64,000 nt of DNA, taken from the NCBI RefSeq assembly GCF_001598295.1, contig NZ_BCYR01000003.1, positions 186,001-250,000 on the forward strand. The letters are read 5' to 3'. The position numbers and the translations under genes were made by a program. This document shows positions 27,470 through 36,833 of this stretch, in pieces (the first letter of the stretch is position 1; the number at the start of each line of letters is the position of its first letter). Below the pieces are notes generated by a model that saw only the letters and a list, made by a program, of their open reading frames with translations, was not told the origin of the DNA and searched no databases. The DNA comes from Klebsiella ornithinolytica NBRC 105727 = ATCC 31898 (GTDB lineage Bacteria; Pseudomonadota; Gammaproteobacteria; Enterobacterales; Enterobacteriaceae).

Positions 27470-28645
27470 GTGAACAGGACGAAACAGCGGCCGGAACGTC
27501 AGGCTTTGTGGCTGGCGCTGGCCGGTGCAGTGGTGCTGATTATCGGCATGGGATACGGGCGTTTTGCCTATACCGGAATTCTCCCGGTAATGCTGAATGA
27601 GCAGATTCTATCGCTGCAGCAGGGGAATCTGGCAGCGTCGGTCAACTACGCGGGTTATCTGATCGGGGCGCTGCTGCTGTCGAAAGCCCGACCGGCTGAC
27701 AGCACCCGCCTGACTCTCGCTTCGGTGGCATGCACGTTAGTGTGCCTGGCGCTACTGGCGTGGGTGAGTTCGCCCTCGGGGATCATACTTATCCGCGGAC
27801 TGGCGGGGGTGCTGAGTGCGGTGACGATGATCGCCGCCTCGCTATGGCTGCTCCAGCATATGCAACACCATCACGGTGCGCCGGTACTCTTTTCCGGCGT
27901 TGGAATGGGGATCTTTTTATCCGCCGAAGGTATTTCGCTGGCGAAACATGCGGCGCTCTCCAGCCCACAAATCTGGCTTATCTGCGCCGCGAGCGCGACG
28001 ATCCTCTTTTTACTGGTCGTGCGCCTGCTGCTGACGCCGGCCCATGAGGTGCAGACCTGGCCGCCGCAGTCGCCGGCTTTAACAGCGACGGATGGACAAA
28101 CCGCCGATGCCTGGCGATTGCTGGCGATATATGGTTTTTCTGGCTTTGGTTACATCATTACCGCGACCTACCTGCCGCTGTTTTTATCCGCTTCGCTGGC
28201 GCAGATCGATCCCGTGCAACTCTGGGCGCTGTTTGGTCTCGCGGCGGTCCCTTCATGCTTTATCTGGCACAAACTGGTGATCAAACTGGGCTTCCGCCGG
28301 GCGCTGACCGCCAATCTGCTGATACAGGCGGCGGGCGTGGTACTGCCGGCTCTCAGCCAGACGCTCCTCGCTTGCCTGCTCAGCGCGCTGCTGGTCGGTT
28401 TTACCTTTATGGGCACCGTTACCATTGCGCTCCCGGAAGCCAGAAGGCTGAATCAGCGGGTAAAATTCAATATGATCGCGGCGATGACGGCCACTTATGG
28501 TATCGGACAGATTATCGGGCCATTTGTCGCCGGGACGCTGCATAACCTGACGGGATCGTTTAATCCCTCATTGCTTGCGGCGGCAGCGTCTCTGTGTCTG
28601 GCGGCAGGGCTGGTTGCGGTCAGGTCAGCGCGCGCGCATCCTTAA
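27470..28645 (+). CDS. YbfB/YjiJ-family MFS transporter
   Basis: A 391-residue MFS protein of the YbfB/YjiJ group (MFS_4). The N-terminal segment GMGYGRFAYTGILPVML and NYAGYLIGALLLS are family hallmarks. The start is GTG with GGCGAGG upstream. It ends four bases into the convergent LysR gene. The substrate is unknown. Confidence 0.8.
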   Translation: MNRTKQRPERQALWLALAGAVVLIIGMGYGRFAYTGILPVMLNEQILSLQQGNLAASVNYAGYLIGALLLSKARPADSTRLTLASVACTLVCLALLAWVSSPSGIILIRGLAGVLSAVTMIAASLWLLQHMQHHHGAPVLFSGVGMGIFLSAEGISLAKHAALSSPQIWLICAASATILFLLVVRLLLTPAHEVQTWPPQSPALTATDGQTADAWRLLAIYGFSGFGYIITATYLPLFLSASLAQIDPVQLWALFGLAAVPSCFIWHKLVIKLGFRRALTANLLIQAAGVVLPALSQTLLACLLSALLVGFTFMGTVTIALPEARRLNQRVKFNMIAAMTATYGIGQIIGPFVAGTLHNLTGSFNPSLLAAAASLCLAAGLVAVRSARAHP

Positions 28646-29484
28646 AATTGGATGCCCGCCGTCAGCAGTTGCCGCATTTCACTGAGCGCAGGGGACATAG
28701 ATTCCCGGCGCCAGATGAGCTGAGTCTGTACCTGCTTAAGCGGCTGAATCTGGCAGTTGTCTGGCAGGGGCAGGATATCTATTACGCTTTGCGGCAGGAT
28801 ACCGCGATAACCACCGGACGCAATGCAGGCGATCATGGCGTGGTACGACCCCACATCCTGAATCTCGACATGCGCATCGGAGGCGAAAAACGCTTCCGCG
28901 ATCGCCCGATAGCTGCAGCCCCTGGGAAAAGCGGCAAGTCTGATATCAGCCGGCCCCTCTGGACTCACCAGCATCAGCTGCTCGTCAAAAACGGGGATCG
29001 CGTCGATGTCCGTCGGGCGGACAAGCTCACCTTCGGCGGTAACCGGCAGACTCACCAGCGCGCAGTCGAGGGCGGCACGCTGTACCAGATCGGTCAACTG
29101 CTGCGTAGGCTGGGTGTGCAACGTCAGTTCGACCTGCGGACAGATGGCGCGGAACCGTGGAAGGAGGTGAATAAGCCGGCTCGCGGCTGTCGCTTCCATC
29201 GCCCCCAGGCGCAGGCGCCCGGCGGGGTTTGTCGGGTGCAGCGCCTGTTTCGCCTCTTCGCCAAGGCTCAGTATTCTTAGCGCATAATCGAGGAACTGCT
29301 TGCCGGCAGAGGAGAGCACCATTTTTTTATTGCCCCGCACGAACAGCTCGACATCAAGCTCTTCTTCCAGCTGCTGGATGCGCGTGGTGATGTTTGATTG
29401 CACACGGCCCAGCTTCTTGGCTGCCCGGGTAATGCTTTGCTCTTCCGCGACAATTTTAAAGATCAGTAACGTGGCGTGGTTCAT
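28642..29484 (-). CDS. LysR-family regulator
   Basis: A 280-residue LysR-type protein with the HTH QSITRAAKKLGRVQSNITTR. It is divergent from a nitronate monooxygenase gene with about 90 bases between the starts. A perfect 27-bp palindrome lies in that region, so this regulator likely controls the monooxygenase and itself. It also lies tail to tail with the YbfB-like transporter. Confidence 0.88.
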   Translation of the reverse strand: MNHATLLIFKIVAEEQSITRAAKKLGRVQSNITTRIQQLEEELDVELFVRGNKKMVLSSAGKQFLDYALRILSLGEEAKQALHPTNPAGRLRLGAMEATAASRLIHLLPRFRAICPQVELTLHTQPTQQLTDLVQRAALDCALVSLPVTAEGELVRPTDIDAIPVFDEQLMLVSPEGPADIRLAAFPRGCSYRAIAEAFFASDAHVEIQDVGSYHAMIACIASGGYRGILPQSVIDILPLPDNCQIQPLKQVQTQLIWRRESMSPALSEMRQLLTAGIQF

Positions 29485-29516
29485 ATTTTTCTTCTAAATA
29501 TGGAAATGATATTGAT

Positions 29517-29543
29517 CTTAACATCTCAAAAAGAGATGTTAAG
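29517..29543. promoter_or_regulatory. palindromic operator between LysR and nitronate monooxygenase
   Basis: CTTAACATCTC and GAGATGTTAAG form perfect 11-bp arms around AAAAA. It lies 33 bases before the monooxygenase start and 33 bases before the LysR start. The symmetry fits a dimeric regulator site (T-N11-A-type for LysR). It could also be an RNA hairpin of the LysR leader. Confidence 0.6.
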
Positions 29544-29575
29544 CATTCAGCATCACACATTCAAACAGGGTGACC

Positions 29576-30652
29576 ATGAGCAACCGCTTTACGCAGAGAC
29601 TGGATATTGCCTATCCCATCATACAGGCGCCGATGGCCGGGGTCTCAACCCCAGAGCTGGCTGCCGCGGTGAGTAACAGCGGCGGGCTCGGCTCGCTGGG
29701 GCTGGGGGCCGCGACCGTTTTCCAGGCCGAAGCGCTGATTGCGCGTACTCGTCATCTGACCACGCAGCCCGTCAATGTCAATCTGTTTTGCCATGCGCCG
29801 GCGCGCCGGGACCCGCACACGGAAGCAAGGTGGACCGCGCTGTTGCGTCCGCTATTCGCTCGTTTCGGCGCGCAACCGCCCGAGACGCTGACGGAAATCT
29901 ATCAAAGTTTCCTTGTGAATCAGCCCATGGCCGAGCTGCTACTTGACCTGGCGCCAGAGGTGGTCAGTTTCCACTTTGGCGTGGCGGATAAGACACTCAT
30001 TCGCCGGCTGAAGGAAAAAGGTGTGCTGATCATGGCCAGCGCCACCAGCGTAGACGAGGCACAGCGGGTCGTCGCCCAGGGCGTCGATGTGGTGATTGCG
30101 CAGGGGTATGAGGCCGGAGGTCATCGCGGGATCTTCGATCCTCGCGGCGACGATCGGCAAATGAGTACCTTGACGCTGGTCCAGGCGCTAAAGCGGACGG
30201 TGTCGATACCGGTTATTGCCGCCGGGGGGATCATGGACGGTGCCGGGATCCGCAGCATGATGCATCTGGGCGCAGAAGGGGTTCAGCTGGGGACCGCGTT
30301 CCTGCTCTGCCCGGAATCGGCTACCGACGCCGGATATCGCCAGGCGCTGAGCGGTGAACCAACGCCAGAAACCGTGATGACTGCGGCGATTTCCGGTCGC
30401 CCGGCGCGCTGCATTGACAATGCATTTTGTGAAACCGGCCGACGCAATCCCGACGTTATGCCCCCGGACTACCCGCTAGCCTACGACGCGGGAAAAGCGC
30501 TGGCGGCAGCGGCGAAAGCGCAGGGCGAATGGGGATTTGGGGCACATTGGGCAGGACAGGGGGTCGGGATGATCCGGGCGTTGCCGGCAGCGGAGCTGAT
30601 GCAAACGCTGATCCGGGAGGGCGGATTTTCCACTCAGCCGTCGCGGCGGTGA
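29576..30652 (+). CDS. nitronate monooxygenase (2-nitropropane dioxygenase family)
   Basis: A 358-residue FMN-dependent TIM-barrel enzyme. The N-terminus LDIAYPIIQAPMAGVSTPEL and the active-site segment AQGYEAGGHRG, with catalytic histidine, are those of class I nitronate monooxygenases, and IPVIAAGGI plus GAEGVQLGTAFL form the FMN phosphate site. It detoxifies nitronates such as propionate-3-nitronate. AGGGTG precedes ATG 29576. It is divergent from a LysR gene. Confidence 0.9.
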   Translation: MSNRFTQRLDIAYPIIQAPMAGVSTPELAAAVSNSGGLGSLGLGAATVFQAEALIARTRHLTTQPVNVNLFCHAPARRDPHTEARWTALLRPLFARFGAQPPETLTEIYQSFLVNQPMAELLLDLAPEVVSFHFGVADKTLIRRLKEKGVLIMASATSVDEAQRVVAQGVDVVIAQGYEAGGHRGIFDPRGDDRQMSTLTLVQALKRTVSIPVIAAGGIMDGAGIRSMMHLGAEGVQLGTAFLLCPESATDAGYRQALSGEPTPETVMTAAISGRPARCIDNAFCETGRRNPDVMPPDYPLAYDAGKALAAAAKAQGEWGFGAHWAGQGVGMIRALPAAELMQTLIREGGFSTQPSRR

Positions 30653-30678
30653 TGGCGACCTGCCGCGACGGCTGATGT

Positions 30679-31350
30679 TTAACGACGGTGGGCCAGTCGG
30701 CGGACCAGGCTGTCGCCCGCCATCTGCACGCCCTGCACCAGGGCCACCAGAATCAGCACCGTGCCGACCATCACTTCATTATTAAAGCGCTGATAGCCAT
30801 AGCGAATCGCCAAATCGCCCAGCCCGCCGCCGCCGATCACGCCGGCCATTGACGAGAAGCCAATCAACATCACGATAGTCAGCGTGACGCCAGCCAGCAG
30901 GGTTGGCAATGCTTCCGGCAGTAGCGATTTAAAAATTACATGCCAGACCGTGCCGCCCATCGACAAAATGGCTTCAATACGTCCGTAATCCACTTCATCG
31001 AGCGCGTTTTCCGTCAGCCGGGCGAAAAAAGGGAAGGCGCCAATCGTTACCGGCACCACCGCCGCCGTGCTCCCGAGCGTCGTACCGATAATCAGCCGGG
31101 TAAACGGGATCAGGGCGATCAGCAGCACGATAAACGGCAGCGAGCGACCAAAGTTAATCACTGCCCCCAGCAGCGCGTTGAGTTTCGGCATCGGCAGCAA
31201 CCCGTTTTTACGCGAAATAAACAGCACCACGCCAACAGGAAGGCCGAGCAGAACGGTAAATACCGCCGCCAGCCCCACCATATACACCGTCTCCAGCGTC
31301 CCGTCCCACAGCAGCGGCCAAAGGTCATCCCAGCTCATGCGACTGTGCAT
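30679..31350 (-). CDS. ABC transporter permease, MetI-like
   Basis: A 223-residue inner-membrane permease with about five segments. The EAA-like loop is [16 protein letters not shown], followed by [23 protein letters not shown]. The start ATG 31350 overlaps the ATPase gene by 16 bases, and further upstream in-frame codons belong to that overlap. It is the last gene of an oxygenase-MetQ-MetN-MetI operon. Methionine is the classical substrate of the family. The context suggests another sulfur or amino-acid-like compound. Confidence 0.88.
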   Translation of the reverse strand: MHSRMSWDDLWPLLWDGTLETVYMVGLAAVFTVLLGLPVGVVLFISRKNGLLPMPKLNALLGAVINFGRSLPFIVLLIALIPFTRLIIGTTLGSTAAVVPVTIGAFPFFARLTENALDEVDYGRIEAILSMGGTVWHVIFKSLLPEALPTLLAGVTLTIVMLIGFSSMAGVIGGGGLGDLAIRYGYQRFNNEVMVGTVLILVALVQGVQMAGDSLVRRLAHRR

Positions 31351-32126
31351 AATGGCCTCCGCTGATAACCATGACGAGCAAGAAAATCGCGTTCCGACTG
31401 CGGATCGTGCAGCAATGACTGACGCAGCTTCGACCACGGCGCCACCAGCAGTTCGGCGATACTGCCGCTTTCGACGATTTCGCCATTTTCCAGCAGCGCG
31501 GCGTGGTCGCACAGGGTTTTGACCACCTCCAGTTCATGGGTGATCAGCACAATCGTCAGATTCAGACGCTGATTAATATCTGCGAGCAATGCCAGCACCG
31601 AGGCGGTGGTCTCGGGATCCAGGGCGCTGGTCGCCTCGTCGCACAGCAGGACGTCCGGCCTTGACGCCAGCGCTCTTGCAATACCCACGCGCTGTTTTTG
31701 CCCGCCCGATAGCTGGGAAGGGAACGCGTGGGCTTTATCGCTAAGCCCGACCAGCTCAAGCAACTCCGCGACTCGCATCTGACGCGCCGTTTTGGTCATG
31801 CCGGCAATTTCCAACGGCACAGCGATATTGTCGGCGACGTTACGTGCGTGCAGCAGGTTAAAATGTTGAAAGATCATCCCGGTACGCAGGCGATAAGCGC
31901 GCAGCGCGGCTTTATCCATCTGCGTAATATCCTGTCCGTTCACAATAATGCGGCCCGATGTGGGCCGCTCCAGCAGATTCAGACAGCGGATCAGCGTACT
32001 TTTTCCCGCGCCGCTGCGTCCGAGGATGCCGTAAATCGCGCCCTTCGGGACCTGCAGCGACACATTGTTCAGCGCCGGTCGGCCTGTTCCGGCGTAGGTT
32101 TTACTCAGCCCGATCGCTTCAATCAT
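31335..32126 (-). CDS. ABC transporter ATPase, MetN-like without the C-terminal domain
   Basis: A 263-residue ATPase. Walker A is GRSGAGKST (residues 36-44), signature [15 protein letters not shown], Walker [14 protein letters not shown]-loop ITHELEVV. True MetN has about 343 residues with a C-terminal NIL/ACT domain that senses methionine. Here that domain is absent and the protein ends soon after the ATPase fold. Import may therefore lack methionine trans-inhibition, in line with a different substrate. It overlaps the upstream MetQ-like gene by four bases. Confidence 0.9.
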   Translation of the reverse strand: MIEAIGLSKTYAGTGRPALNNVSLQVPKGAIYGILGRSGAGKSTLIRCLNLLERPTSGRIIVNGQDITQMDKAALRAYRLRTGMIFQHFNLLHARNVADNIAVPLEIAGMTKTARQMRVAELLELVGLSDKAHAFPSQLSGGQKQRVGIARALASRPDVLLCDEATSALDPETTASVLALLADINQRLNLTIVLITHELEVVKTLCDHAALLENGEIVESGSIAELLVAPWSKLRQSLLHDPQSERDFLARHGYQRRPLCTVA

Positions 32127-32929
32127 GATTTCGGGATAACCGGAATAACCGAGCCGTTATAGCGTTGACGGATAAATTCAGCCACCTGCGGCGAAGTCAG
32201 GTCTTTCGCCAGCTGTTTGATGCGCGGATCGCTTGCCAGGGAGGGATTGGTGACCAGAATGTTGGCGTAAGGGTTATGGCTGGCGCTCTCAAGGCCAAGC
32301 GCGTCTTTTGCCGGCGTCAGCCCGGCTTCCAGCGCATAGTTACCGTTGATCACGGCCAGATCGACATCGTCCAGAGAGCGCGGGATCTGCGGCGATTCAA
32401 TTTCGAGAATCTTCAGATGCTTCGGGTTTTCCACAATATCTTTGGGCGTCGCCAGCGTCGTGGCCGGGTCGGTGAAGGAGGAGGCCAGTTTGATCAGTCC
32501 CTGGCTTTGCAACAGGAACAGGGCACGGCTCAGGTTGGTGGTGTTATTGGGCACGGCGACGGTGGCATTTTCCGGCAGTGAAGCAAAGTCTTTGTGCTTG
32601 CGCGAATAGATACCCAAAGGCTCAATATGAACCGTGGCGGCGACGGCGAAGGTCTTGCCCAGCGCCTTTTCCTGATCCTTCAAATAGGGTACGTGCTGGA
32701 AATAGTTTGCATCCACGTCGCCGTTTGCCAGCAGTTCATTGGCATTTACGCCGCTGGTCAGTTCGACCACCTTCAAATCCAGGCTCGGATCGATTTTCTT
32801 GATGTAGTTAAGGATCTCCGCATGCGGAACCGGGTCAGCCGCTACGCGTAAGGCGGCGGCCTGCGCTGATGTCCAGGCGAAAGAGAGAGACAGAGCAACC
32901 CCTGCCAGTTTAAAAGCGGCAATTTTCAT
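32123..32929 (-). CDS. MetQ/NlpA-like substrate-binding protein
   Basis: A 268-residue periplasmic binding protein. The signal peptide ([13 protein letters not shown], cleaved before ALRV) lacks the lipobox cysteine of MetQ, so it is probably soluble in the periplasm. The fold follows the NlpA family ([24 protein letters not shown], then [16 protein letters not shown]). The NxTN-type segment is retained. It is the second gene of the operon and hands substrate to the MetNI-like pair. Confidence 0.88.
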   Translation of the reverse strand: MKIAAFKLAGVALSLSFAWTSAQAAALRVAADPVPHAEILNYIKKIDPSLDLKVVELTSGVNANELLANGDVDANYFQHVPYLKDQEKALGKTFAVAATVHIEPLGIYSRKHKDFASLPENATVAVPNNTTNLSRALFLLQSQGLIKLASSFTDPATTLATPKDIVENPKHLKILEIESPQIPRSLDDVDLAVINGNYALEAGLTPAKDALGLESASHNPYANILVTNPSLASDPRIKQLAKDLTSPQVAEFIRQRYNGSVIPVIPKS

Positions 32930-32952
32930 GGTGTTTTCCTTTATTGTTATCT

Positions 32953-33981
32953 TTAAACGATTGGTTGCCCGGCCGGTTCGCGAAACACATCCTGGTAGTA
33001 GCGTTCAGCCACATCCGGGTGTGAGCGCAGGCGGCCCTTCAGGTAATTCCAGCCCACTTCGCGCAGCAGCGGGTTTTGCGGATCGCTGTCCGGTCCGAGC
33101 GCTTCCTGCGCCAGTTCCGGCGGCAGGGTGAAGACCGGAACGGTGGCATCCAGCTGCGCACCGAGGAAAAATGCGATAGAGAGACGCTCCTGGTGTACCG
33201 GCGGAGACACCACCCGATGGACGGTGGCACGCAGGTAGCCATTGGTGGCCAGCTCCAGCAGTTCGCCAATATTGACGACAAAACTGCCGGCCAGCGGAGT
33301 CGCATCGATCCATTGCCCGGGGGCAACTTCTACCTGCAGACCCTTTTGCTCATCCTGAAGCAGGAAGCTGAGGAACCCGGAGTCTTTATGCGCGCCGACG
33401 CCCTGGTGGCTTTGCGTCTCATGCTGACCGGGATAGCGGATCAGTTTGATATGCTCGTTGGGTTTATTGCCATACAAGGTCTCAAAGGCGTCATCAGGTA
33501 GCGCCAGCGCTTCAGCAAAGGCGCGCAACAGGGTTGTGCCGACCTCGGTCATGGCGCGCTGCCAGCTGAGCAGCGTGGGTTTCAACGTCGGTAGCGCTTC
33601 CGGCCACAGGTTAGGCCCCTGCAGACGCTGCCAGCGCGGCGCATCGTCATCCAGACGCAGCGCCGGACGCTCGGCGCCAATATCAAACTGTTCTCGCCAG
33701 TCTGGCTGTCCGCGGGTCAGCTCGGATGCGGCGCGGTTATAGCCGCGAAAGTGTGGGGAATGAATCATCGCAACCGGCTGTTTTTGCTCATCAGGCAGGG
33801 CAAAAAAGCGGCGGGATTGCTGCTGGACAGCTTTTTGCAGGGCATCGTCGACGCCATGATTGATCAGATAAAAGAAGCCGATCTCGCGGGCCGCATGGCG
33901 AAGGTCGGCCAGAAAAGCCGTTTTTTCAGCAGGATCGGCGTAGCGAGCAAGATCGAGAATCGGCAAAGTCGTTGCGTTCAT
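32953..33981 (-). CDS. 2OG-Fe(II)/isopenicillin N synthase-like oxygenase
   Basis: A 342-residue non-haem iron oxygenase. The start ATG 33981 has GGAG six bases upstream. The iron ligands are expected in HQGVGAHKDSGFLSFL (His and Asp) and in LRATVHRVVSPP (His), followed by the RLSIAFF motif whose arginine binds the co-substrate. It heads an operon with a MetQNI-like importer, so it likely oxidises the imported compound. A short ORF beginning MRCCCP overlaps its start. Related operons often serve sulfur supply. The substrate here is unknown. Confidence 0.85.
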   Translation of the reverse strand: MNATTLPILDLARYADPAEKTAFLADLRHAAREIGFFYLINHGVDDALQKAVQQQSRRFFALPDEQKQPVAMIHSPHFRGYNRAASELTRGQPDWREQFDIGAERPALRLDDDAPRWQRLQGPNLWPEALPTLKPTLLSWQRAMTEVGTTLLRAFAEALALPDDAFETLYGNKPNEHIKLIRYPGQHETQSHQGVGAHKDSGFLSFLLQDEQKGLQVEVAPGQWIDATPLAGSFVVNIGELLELATNGYLRATVHRVVSPPVHQERLSIAFFLGAQLDATVPVFTLPPELAQEALGPDSDPQNPLLREVGWNYLKGRLRSHPDVAERYYQDVFREPAGQPIV

Positions 33982-34054
33982 TGTGTGCTCCGAAGACGGC
34001 ATTCAGGGAGTTGCGTTTATTCATATTCAGGGTTCGGGGACAACAACAGCGCAT
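33926..34054 (-). CDS. upstream ORF with Cys-Cys-Cys, candidate cysteine attenuator
   Basis: A 42-residue frame begins ATG CGC TGT TGT TGT CCC (MRCCCPRTLN) with a strong GAGGAAA site seven bases upstream. It runs through the oxygenase ribosome binding site and 56 bases into that gene in another frame, ending at TGA. Two more Cys lie near its end (SRSCSLRRSC). Short ORFs with tandem cysteine codons are known to sense cysteine supply by ribosome stalling in mycobacteria. The position in front of a possible sulfur-compound operon makes that role likely here. The conserved part is probably the first six codons. Confidence 0.65.
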   Translation of the reverse strand: MRCCCPRTLNMNKRNSLNAVFGAHNERNDFADSRSCSLRRSC

Positions 34055-34266
34055 GGTGATTTCCTCATTCTGTGGGGTGAACACAGCTTGCCTCAACGGA
34101 AAATAATCAACCAATAACCTTCTTTTCTAATTTATGACCGGGCGGGGTTCTGTGCTTTTGCGAATAATGGATAAAGACGTCGCGAACCTGCTTTCTGCCT
34201 TGCGCAGGGGCGGTGTAGCCAGTATGGTGTGCGACATTTATCAGATATTCAGGATTCAACATCGCA

Positions 34267-34548
34267 ATGCAGCCTTCTAAAGATCCTCTTCATGGCATCA
34301 CCCTTGAGGCTTTACTGAACGCCCTGGTGGCGAAGTATGGCTGGGCCGAGCTGGCAAAACGGATCAATATCAACTGTTTTAAGAGCGACCCGAGCATCAA
34401 ATCGAGCCTCAAATTTTTACGTCGAACGCCGTGGGCGCGTAAAGAGGTTGAAGACCTTTATATCGACTCTCTCGGCGATTCAACCTCCACCGCGACGCCG
34501 CTGTCGGCGGAAAGCCCGTGGGCGAACTGGCAGAATAAAAAAGAGTAG
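34267..34548 (+). CDS. VF530-family (DUF2132) DNA-binding protein
   Basis: A 93-residue protein. [20 protein letters not shown] followed by [17 protein letters not shown] is the hallmark of the VF530 family, small helical proteins named after a Vibrio fischeri structure with a proposed DNA-binding role. The tail of about 20 residues is Ser/Thr-rich. It is a single gene, convergent with the AraC gene. Confidence 0.88.
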   Translation: MQPSKDPLHGITLEALLNALVAKYGWAELAKRININCFKSDPSIKSSLKFLRRTPWARKEVEDLYIDSLGDSTSTATPLSAESPWANWQNKKE

Positions 34549-34565
34549 GGCGTAAGCGCGAAGCG

Positions 34566-35513
34566 TTACAGCACCGTCTCGCCACGGAGCGCCCCTGGCG
34601 CCTTGCCGGTGATGCGCTTAAAGGCCCGGCTGAAGGCGGCTAACGAACTGTATCCCAGGCGGAAGGCGACCTTTTCCAGCGTCTGACCTTCATCCGAAAT
34701 ATACTGCACGGCCAGACGCATCCGCAGTTCCGTGAGATAACGCGCGGGTGTGGTACCGGTGGCGGCGAGGAAACGTTCCGCAAAAACGGAACGTGAGGTC
34801 CCGGCTTCGCGCGCAAGCTCTTCGACTTTCCAGTTGACGCCAGGCTGCTGATGCATCGCGTAGATAGCTCTGGCAAGTTTGGGATCGCGCAGGACCTGTA
34901 CCCAGCCGTTTGCGTTACCGCAACCGCACGCCACCCAGCCGCGAACAATCAGCGCCGCCACCACATCGGCAAGTCGCGCCAGAATACCGGCATAGCCCGC
35001 CTGTCGAGTGAGGCTTTCGCGTTCCATGGCCGCCAGCATCGGCTGGATTTCCGGGCGGCTGGTCAGAAGGCTGCTGACCAGCATCACTTCGGGCATCGCT
35101 TTAACCAGAGGCTGCATGCCGCCCAGCTCAAAGTCCATACAAGCGCTGAAGATAATGGCGCTGCCGCTTTCCGCGTCGTCGCACGCGTTTTTGACACAGC
35201 TTACCGAGTCACAAACCGGTTCGCTGGGAAGTCTGGAGACGTTGACTACCGATGCCTGGTCATCAGAGAGCAGCACGTGGCCATCGCCGTTGGGAATAAA
35301 CAGCGCATCGCCGCTTTGCAACATTAAGCGCTGACCGCTGACCATGCGCAGCAGTACCGGTCCCCGGCTGATAAAGTGAAACTGCGCTTTACCGGGTACA
35401 AAGCCGAACTCGACGCCGAAAGGACGGGAGGTTTCGATGCGCCGATAGTTGACGCCGGAAAGGCGCATGCCGCGCAGTAGTTCGCTGGTGAGATCGAGGG
35501 CTTGCTGAGTCAT
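34566..35513 (-). CDS. AraC-family regulator with cupin sensor domain
   Basis: A 315-residue regulator. Residues 1-190 form a Cupin_6-type sensor (GFVPGKAQFHFISRGPVLLR ... GDALFIPNGDGHVLL), and the last 100 residues are an AraC HTH pair (WKVEELAREAGTSRSVFAERF and FRLGYSSLAAFSRAFKR). Several cysteines (SVSCVKNACDD and VACGCG) could make it redox-responsive. The start is ATG 35513 by family fit. It is divergent from a NepI-like exporter, which it probably activates. Confidence 0.85.
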   Translation of the reverse strand: MTQQALDLTSELLRGMRLSGVNYRRIETSRPFGVEFGFVPGKAQFHFISRGPVLLRMVSGQRLMLQSGDALFIPNGDGHVLLSDDQASVVNVSRLPSEPVCDSVSCVKNACDDAESGSAIIFSACMDFELGGMQPLVKAMPEVMLVSSLLTSRPEIQPMLAAMERESLTRQAGYAGILARLADVVAALIVRGWVACGCGNANGWVQVLRDPKLARAIYAMHQQPGVNWKVEELAREAGTSRSVFAERFLAATGTTPARYLTELRMRLAVQYISDEGQTLEKVAFRLGYSSLAAFSRAFKRITGKAPGALRGETVL

Positions 35514-35621
35514 AACATCATTCCCGGACGAATTATCAATAATCACAGAGTATTTATCATAGATCGTCCTGACGGAACCTCCTAACCTTAACGAAATGTT
35601 AATTGTTCTGGAGAGATGTTT

Positions 35622-36821
35622 ATGAGTTCCTGCATTGCAACTGAAGAGAGGCTGGCCACCGCCAGGCCCGCATGGCGCGCCGTGTATGCACTGGCATTGG
35701 GCGTTTTCGGCCTGATTGTTGCAGAGTTTCTTCCCGCCAGCCTGTTAACACCGATGGCAGCCAGCCTTGGGGTCAGCGAAGGGATGGCGGGGCAGGCGGT
35801 GACCGCGACGGCTCTGGTGGCGCTGGCGACCGGATTGCTGATCACCCCCGCCACTAAAAATATCGACCGCCGCTGGGTACTGATGTTCATTTCTGTCCTG
35901 CAGATCGTCTCCAGCCTGATGGTGGCTTTCGCCACCTCGCTCGAGTTTCTGCTGCTGGGACGCCTGCTGCTGGGGATAGCGATCGGCGGATTCTGGTCGA
36001 TGTCGACCGCCACGGCGATGCGTCTGGTGCCTGCCGCGTTCGTGCCGAAAGCGCTGGCGGTGATCTTCTCCGCCGTGTCGATAGCGACCGTGGTAGCGGC
36101 GCCGCTGGGCAGCTATCTTGGCGGCCTGATCGGCTGGCGCAGCGTCTTTATTCTCTGTACCGTCCCGAGCGTTCTGGCGCTGCTGTGGCAACTGTGGGTA
36201 CTGCCCTCAATGCGCCCGGAAAGCGTCGGCAGCTTTGCTACGCTGTTTAAGGTTCTGCGTCGTCCCGGCATGGTTGGCGGGATGCTGGCGACCATTTTAA
36301 TCTTCAGCGGACATTTTGCCTTTTTCACCTATCTGCGGCCGTTTCTGGAGACCGTCGCCCAGGCCAGCGTCGAAGGGGTCTCTCTGATTCTGCTGGGATT
36401 TGGGGTGGCGAACTTTATCGGGACCTCTATTGCCGGGCATCTGCTGAGCCGTAGCCTGCGTTTGACGCTGGCGCTGGTTCCTCTGGCCATGAGCGTGCTG
36501 GCGCTGATGATGGTGACCTTCGGCCACATCGCGCTTCTCGACGGACTGCTGGTCGCCATGTGGGGCTTTGCTTTCGGTCTGGTGCCGGTAGGCTGGTCAA
36601 CCTGGCTGGCGACGACGGTACCGGATGAAGCGGAAAGCGCGGGCGGGCTGCTGGTTGCCTCTATTCAGCTGGCGATTGGCGCCGGCGCGGCCGGCGGCGG
36701 GGCGGTGTTTGACCTCAATGGCGCCAGCGGCGTCTTTACCGGCAGCGGTTTACTCCTGCTGACCGCCATGATTATTGTTTTTGCCGGCGTACGGGTGAAA
36801 TCCCCGGCCAGCGAAGAGTAG
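35622..36821 (+). CDS. MFS exporter, NepI-like
   Basis: A 399-residue DHA1-type MFS protein. The opening RPAWRAVYALALGVFGLIVA and the segments LLLGRLLLGIAIGGFWSMS and GFAFGLVPVGWSTWL match E. coli NepI, the purine ribonucleoside exporter, as I recall it. ATG 35622 is preferred to 35616 because GGAG is eight bases before it. The 3' 125 bases and the terminator recur in decayed form at 45317-45480. Confidence 0.85.
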   Translation: MSSCIATEERLATARPAWRAVYALALGVFGLIVAEFLPASLLTPMAASLGVSEGMAGQAVTATALVALATGLLITPATKNIDRRWVLMFISVLQIVSSLMVAFATSLEFLLLGRLLLGIAIGGFWSMSTATAMRLVPAAFVPKALAVIFSAVSIATVVAAPLGSYLGGLIGWRSVFILCTVPSVLALLWQLWVLPSMRPESVGSFATLFKVLRRPGMVGGMLATILIFSGHFAFFTYLRPFLETVAQASVEGVSLILLGFGVANFIGTSIAGHLLSRSLRLTLALVPLAMSVLALMMVTFGHIALLDGLLVAMWGFAFGLVPVGWSTWLATTVPDEAESAGGLLVASIQLAIGAGAAGGGAVFDLNGASGVFTGSGLLLLTAMIIVFAGVRVKSPASEE

Positions 36822-36833
36822 ATCCGCGCCGCG

